Source of the DNA: Butyrivibrio sp.
GTDB taxonomy: Bacteria > Bacillota > Clostridia > Lachnospirales > Lachnospiraceae
DNA: 34,987 nucleotides
Reading direction: 5' to 3'
NCBI GenBank assembly: GCA_024692165.1
Contig: JAILMY010000151.1
Span: forward strand, 1-34,987
Position numbers and translations under genes: made by a program. The notes beneath the pieces were generated by a model that saw only the letters and a list, made by a program, of their open reading frames with translations, ran no database searches and was not told the origin of the DNA. Positions 32,053 through 34,987 of the stretch are shown here, piece by piece; the first letter of the stretch is position 1, and each line of letters begins with the position of its first letter.

Positions 32053-33215
32053 TGAGCAGATCAAACGGAAATATACAGTCTCAGAAATTCCTTTCAAGGC
32101 CTGCTGTTCAGGCAACATTGGCTGCGCTTTTGTGCATCGTTGTAGGACTCCTTATCGGATATATAGCGCTTCTTATAATCAGTCCTGCCGGAGCAACACA
32201 GGCTATCATCACAATTTTGAAGAACTATTTTACCTACCCGTCCAAAGCGGCTGCTATGAAGTACCTTGGCAATACTCTTGTTAAGGCCGCACCACTTCTT
32301 ATGTGCGCACTTTCTATCCAGTTCTGTTATCAGGCAGGTCTTTTCAATATCGGAGCTGCCGGACAGTACGTTGCCGGAGCAGGAGCAGCTCTTTTCTGTG
32401 CCCTGGCCCTTCATATGCCTTGGATAGTATGTCTTTTGGCAGCACTTATCGCCGGTGGAATTTTTGGAATCATCGTAGGACTTTTGAAATCATACCTCAA
32501 TGTAAACGAGGTTATTTCAGGAATCATGCTTAACTGGATAGGCCTTTATACAGTTAACATGCTTCTTTCAGGGGTAAAAGAGGTAGCAAGCCCATATACA
32601 GTAAATGTTGCTACGGAAAATCCCGGAGCACTTCTTCCGTCATTTGGTCTTGATAAGCTCTTTTCCAACAATAAATATGTAACCATCGCCATTCCTTTAG
32701 CTGTTCTTATTGCAATCCTCTTAAAGATTGTCCTTAGCAAGACAGTATTTGGCTATGAGATAAAGGCAACCGGTATTGCCAAGGATGCTGCAAAGTACAG
32801 CGGAATGAAAGAGAAGAGAAACGTTATCACAACTCTTTTCATAGGCGGTGCTCTTGCGGGACTTGGTGCGGCATTTTTGTTCCTTTCAGGCTATGAGCAG
32901 TGGTCAGTAACACAGTCTTCAGTTCCAAGCATGGGATTTAACGGTATTGCTGCTACATTCCTGGGCGGTCTCGATCCAATAGGAACTATTTTTGCATCAT
33001 ACTTTATCCAGCATATTACCAGTGGCGGATCATATCTTGATAAGAATATTTATCCTTCACAGATTTCGGATTTTATTTCCGCTATCATAATTTACCTTTG
33101 CGGATTTGTACTGATCTTTAAGCTTTATCTAAATAATTACCTCGGGGTAAAAGAGGAGAAGGCGAAAGAGAAAACAACTGCTTCGGCAAATAAAGAGGAA
33201 GGAGGTAACAAGTAA
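32052..33215 (+). CDS. Nucleoside ABC transporter permease (NupP-like)
   Basis: The 387-residue protein belongs to the BPD_transp_2 (branched-chain amino acid/ribose-type) permease family, with about nine to ten membrane helices between residues 18 and 365 and conserved FNIGAAGQY and GFNGIAATFLGGLDPIGT segments. The C-terminal tail (about 368-387) is short and charged. Together with the permease at 33215-34156 it should form the membrane channel of a nucleoside importer. Starts and stops overlap by one base on both sides, showing tight translational coupling. Confidence 0.92.
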   Translation: MSRSNGNIQSQKFLSRPAVQATLAALLCIVVGLLIGYIALLIISPAGATQAIITILKNYFTYPSKAAAMKYLGNTLVKAAPLLMCALSIQFCYQAGLFNIGAAGQYVAGAGAALFCALALHMPWIVCLLAALIAGGIFGIIVGLLKSYLNVNEVISGIMLNWIGLYTVNMLLSGVKEVASPYTVNVATENPGALLPSFGLDKLFSNNKYVTIAIPLAVLIAILLKIVLSKTVFGYEIKATGIAKDAAKYSGMKEKRNVITTLFIGGALAGLGAAFLFLSGYEQWSVTQSSVPSMGFNGIAATFLGGLDPIGTIFASYFIQHITSGGSYLDKNIYPSQISDFISAIIIYLCGFVLIFKLYLNNYLGVKEEKAKEKTTASANKEEGGNK

Positions 33216-34156
33216 TGATACTGCTTCTTCAATACACACTTTTATTTGCATCAGTACTTATTCTTGTAGCTCTGGGTGGATGCTTTTCAGAGCACTCCGG
33301 AGTCATCAACCTGGGCCTTGAGGGCATAATGGTTATGGGAGCCCTGGGAGGAGCACTTACACTTAAGTATATTTCTCCCGATCTTCCGGCTCTTTTGATT
33401 GTCCTGGCGGTTCTTGTGGCAGCAATCCTCAGCGGAATGATTTATTCTGTTCTTCTGGCTGTTGCCTGCATTAACCTTAAGGCTGACCAGACATTGGTTG
33501 GAACTGCTCTTAACATGCTTGCTGCAGCAGCTGCTACAGTTATTGTTAAGTCAATCAATATAGCAGAGAATCCTGATAATGTATCTTCAAATGTCCAGTA
33601 TGTTCAGACCAAGAAGGCTCTTGTTGTCAGCATGGGTTCTTTCCAGTTTAACTGGTTCATGCTTGTGGCACTTATTGTATTAATAGCTGCATATGTGGTA
33701 CTCTATAAGACCAGATTCGGCCTTCGTCTTATGGCATGCGGTGAACATCCTCAGGCTGCAGATAGTGTTGGTATCAACGTTTATAAAATGCGCTGGGCCG
33801 GAGTACTTATTTCCGGCATGCTTGCTGGAATCGGTGGTATTGTATATATCACAGCCGGTGTATCTGAATGGAAATTTGAGGTTGGTGTGGCAGGCTTTGG
33901 TTTCCTGGCCTTGGCGGTTATGATTTTTGGTCAGTGGAAGCCTCTCAACATTGGACTTGCAGCTTTGTTGTTCGGATTTTTCAGAGCCCTTTCCAATGTA
34001 TATTCAGGCTTTGATTTCCTGGCAGCTTTAAATATTCCGGGATCAGTTTACAACATGATGCCTTACATAATCTCTCTGATTGTGTTGGCATTCACATCCT
34101 CCAGCTCCAGAGCTCCTAAGGCAGAGGGTATTCCTTATGACAAGGGCTCAAGGTAA
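33215..34156 (+). CDS. Nucleoside ABC transporter permease (NupQ-like)
   Basis: The 313-residue membrane protein is the second BPD_transp_2 permease, with about eight to nine helices and the motifs GVINLGLEGIMVMGALGG, RLMACGEHPQAADSVGIN and GVAGFGFLALAVMIFG. The second motif is the cytoplasmic coupling loop that contacts the ATPase. The ATG overlaps the upstream stop, and GGAGG lies just before it. It completes the importer with the BMP lipoprotein and the double ATPase. Confidence 0.92.
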   Translation: MILLLQYTLLFASVLILVALGGCFSEHSGVINLGLEGIMVMGALGGALTLKYISPDLPALLIVLAVLVAAILSGMIYSVLLAVACINLKADQTLVGTALNMLAAAAATVIVKSINIAENPDNVSSNVQYVQTKKALVVSMGSFQFNWFMLVALIVLIAAYVVLYKTRFGLRLMACGEHPQAADSVGINVYKMRWAGVLISGMLAGIGGIVYITAGVSEWKFEVGVAGFGFLALAVMIFGQWKPLNIGLAALLFGFFRALSNVYSGFDFLAALNIPGSVYNMMPYIISLIVLAFTSSSSRAPKAEGIPYDKGSR

Positions 34157-34204
34157 AGAGTGGATGCTTTTTGCAAAAACTTACATGAAAAGAAGTGAGT
34201 CAGA

Positions 34205-34627
34205 ATGGAAGAAAACAAGATAAAAGAACTTATAAGATATGCGCTTGATATGAGGAAGATGAGCTATACTCCCTATTCGCATTTCAATGTGGGTGCAGCG
34301 CTTCTTGCAAAGAATGGCAGGATTTATACGGGCTGTAATATCGAGAATGCATCTTACACTCCCACAAACTGTGCCGAGAGAACAGCGTTTTTTAAGGCTG
34401 TAAGTGAGGGAGTCAAGGAATTCGAGGCAATTGCAATAGTAGGTGGTCCAAAAGGATCTGATCCTGAAGGGATCTGTCCACCCTGCGGAGTGTGCAGGCA
34501 GGTAATGAGTGAGTTTTGTACAGATTCATTCCTTGTAATATGCGCAAAATCTGAGGATGAATACTGGGTAAAACCACTTACCGAGGTACTTCCTGACAGA
34601 TTTGGACCTAAGGATTTATTAGATTAA
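34205..34627 (+). CDS. cdd: Cytidine deaminase
   Basis: The 140-residue zinc enzyme converts cytidine (or deoxycytidine) to uridine. It has the tetrameric Firmicutes-type active site: Cys56 and Glu58 in NCAERTAFF, and the zinc ligands Cys94 and Cys97 in PPCGVC. The substrate-binding FNVG and GCNIENASY motifs are present. It follows the permeases by 48 bases. With udp and the importer it makes a route from cytidine to uracil and ribose-1-phosphate. The ribosome site is weak (AAGTGAG). Confidence 0.95.
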   Translation: MEENKIKELIRYALDMRKMSYTPYSHFNVGAALLAKNGRIYTGCNIENASYTPTNCAERTAFFKAVSEGVKEFEAIAIVGGPKGSDPEGICPPCGVCRQVMSEFCTDSFLVICAKSEDEYWVKPLTEVLPDRFGPKDLLD

Positions 34628-34647
34628 TTGATAACTGCCAAAAACTC

Positions 34648-34677
34648 TTGACTTCTCTTATTGCCCTATGGTATAGT
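34648..34677 (+). promoter_or_regulatory. Promoter and leader of rplS
   Basis: TTGACT (34648-34653), an 18-base spacer and TATAGT (34672-34677) are a good sigma-A match; a second TATAGT overlaps at 34677-34682. The leader of about 70 nt contains TCTG/CAGA (near 34707-34717) and could be an L19 autoregulatory leader, but I cannot confirm that fold. Confidence 0.7.
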
Positions 34678-34756
34678 ATAGTACGTTGTGACAATCAGAC
34701 GGTCCTCTGTTACAGAAACTATGTATTAAGAACGTCCATAGAATAGGAGAAAAGAT

Positions 34757-34987
34757 ATGAGTACAATTATCGCAGAGCTCGAGAAAGAGCAGCTGAACGC
34801 TAATGCACCTGAGTTTCACACTGGTGACACAGTAAGAGTTCACGCTAAGATCAAGGAAGGAAACCGTGAGAGAGTTCAGGTTTTCGAGGGAACTGTTAAG
34901 AAGATCCAGGGCGGTAGCAACCGTACAACTTTCACAGTAAGAAAAGAGTCTTACGGTGTTGGCGTTGAGAAGACATGGCCACTTCAC
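34757..34987 (+). CDS. rplS: 50S ribosomal protein L19 (partial, cut by window end)
   Basis: The first 77 codons are present. The protein starts [20 protein letters not shown] and continues with [23 protein letters not shown] and [26 protein letters not shown], a clear match to L19, a protein at the subunit interface. AGGAG lies 7 bases before the ATG. The 3' end is outside the window. It usually follows trmD directly, but here the nucleoside salvage genes lie between. Confidence 0.95.
   Translation, partial: MSTIIAELEKEQLNANAPEFHTGDTVRVHAKIKEGNRERVQVFEGTVKKIQGGSNRTTFTVRKESYGVGVEKTWPLH

Overview
The window looks like chromosomal DNA of a plant-polysaccharide-degrading member of the Lachnospiraceae, most like Butyrivibrio or Pseudobutyrivibrio. 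The reasons are the AT-leaning codon use, Firmicutes-type Shine-Dalgarno sequences, a core block rpmF-plsX-acpP-rnc-smc-ftsY and a block ylxM-ffh-rpsP-khpA-trmD-rimM, set beside pectin and hemicellulose enzymes. The genus is an inference from gene content, not from a search.

Layout. Positions 1-2670 hold the end of a carbohydrate locus on the + strand: the last residues of a sugar ABC permease, a CE12-like acetylesterase and a GH43 enzyme, closed by a bidirectional terminator. A secreted PL9 pectate lyase with a ricin-type lectin domain (2729-4261) faces it on the - strand. A chemotaxis receptor (4582-6369) and a sugar isomerase/epimerase-like TIM barrel (6447-7295) follow. A 95-bp near-perfect palindrome separates them from an unrecognised 703-residue protein (7417-9528, -) and tmcAL (9656-10882, -). 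ackA diverges from tmcAL and is followed closely by an AraC-type regulator.

From 13086 to 24165 there is a long + strand run: rpmF, plsX, acpP, rnc, smc, ftsY, ilvA, a YitT-family membrane protein, a membrane-anchored GH25 muramidase and a second AraC-type regulator with a TTG start. A strong terminator with a promoter -35 inside its stem leads into ylxM-ffh-rpsP-khpA-trmD-rimM. From 28209 a nucleoside salvage locus follows (uridine phosphorylase, BMP-family lipoprotein, ABC ATPase, two permeases, cytidine deaminase). The window ends inside rplS (L19).

How the genes work together. The secreted lyase, esterase and GH43 enzyme break down pectin and hemicellulose side chains. Perfect matches to the catabolite-responsive-element consensus lie at the PL9 promoter and upstream of ackA, which suggests shared carbon control of polymer breakdown and acetate overflow. 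The nucleoside genes form a plausible route: uptake of cytidine or uridine, deamination, then phosphorolysis to uracil and ribose-1-phosphate.

The most unusual signal is a pair of about 165-nt structured intergenic repeats (26576-26745 and 30261-30424). They share loops and flanks but differ in stem sequence with largely compensatory changes. Each starts at, or one base after, the stop codon of its upstream gene and lies inside a multi-gene unit. Other points of interest are the palindrome at 7304-7398, a perfect fold-back at the very start of the window that may be an assembly artefact, the uncharacterised 703-residue protein, a Thr-rich tail on TrmD, and the trmD-rimM order with rplS displaced. 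No tRNA, rRNA, CRISPR array, prophage or transposase gene was seen.
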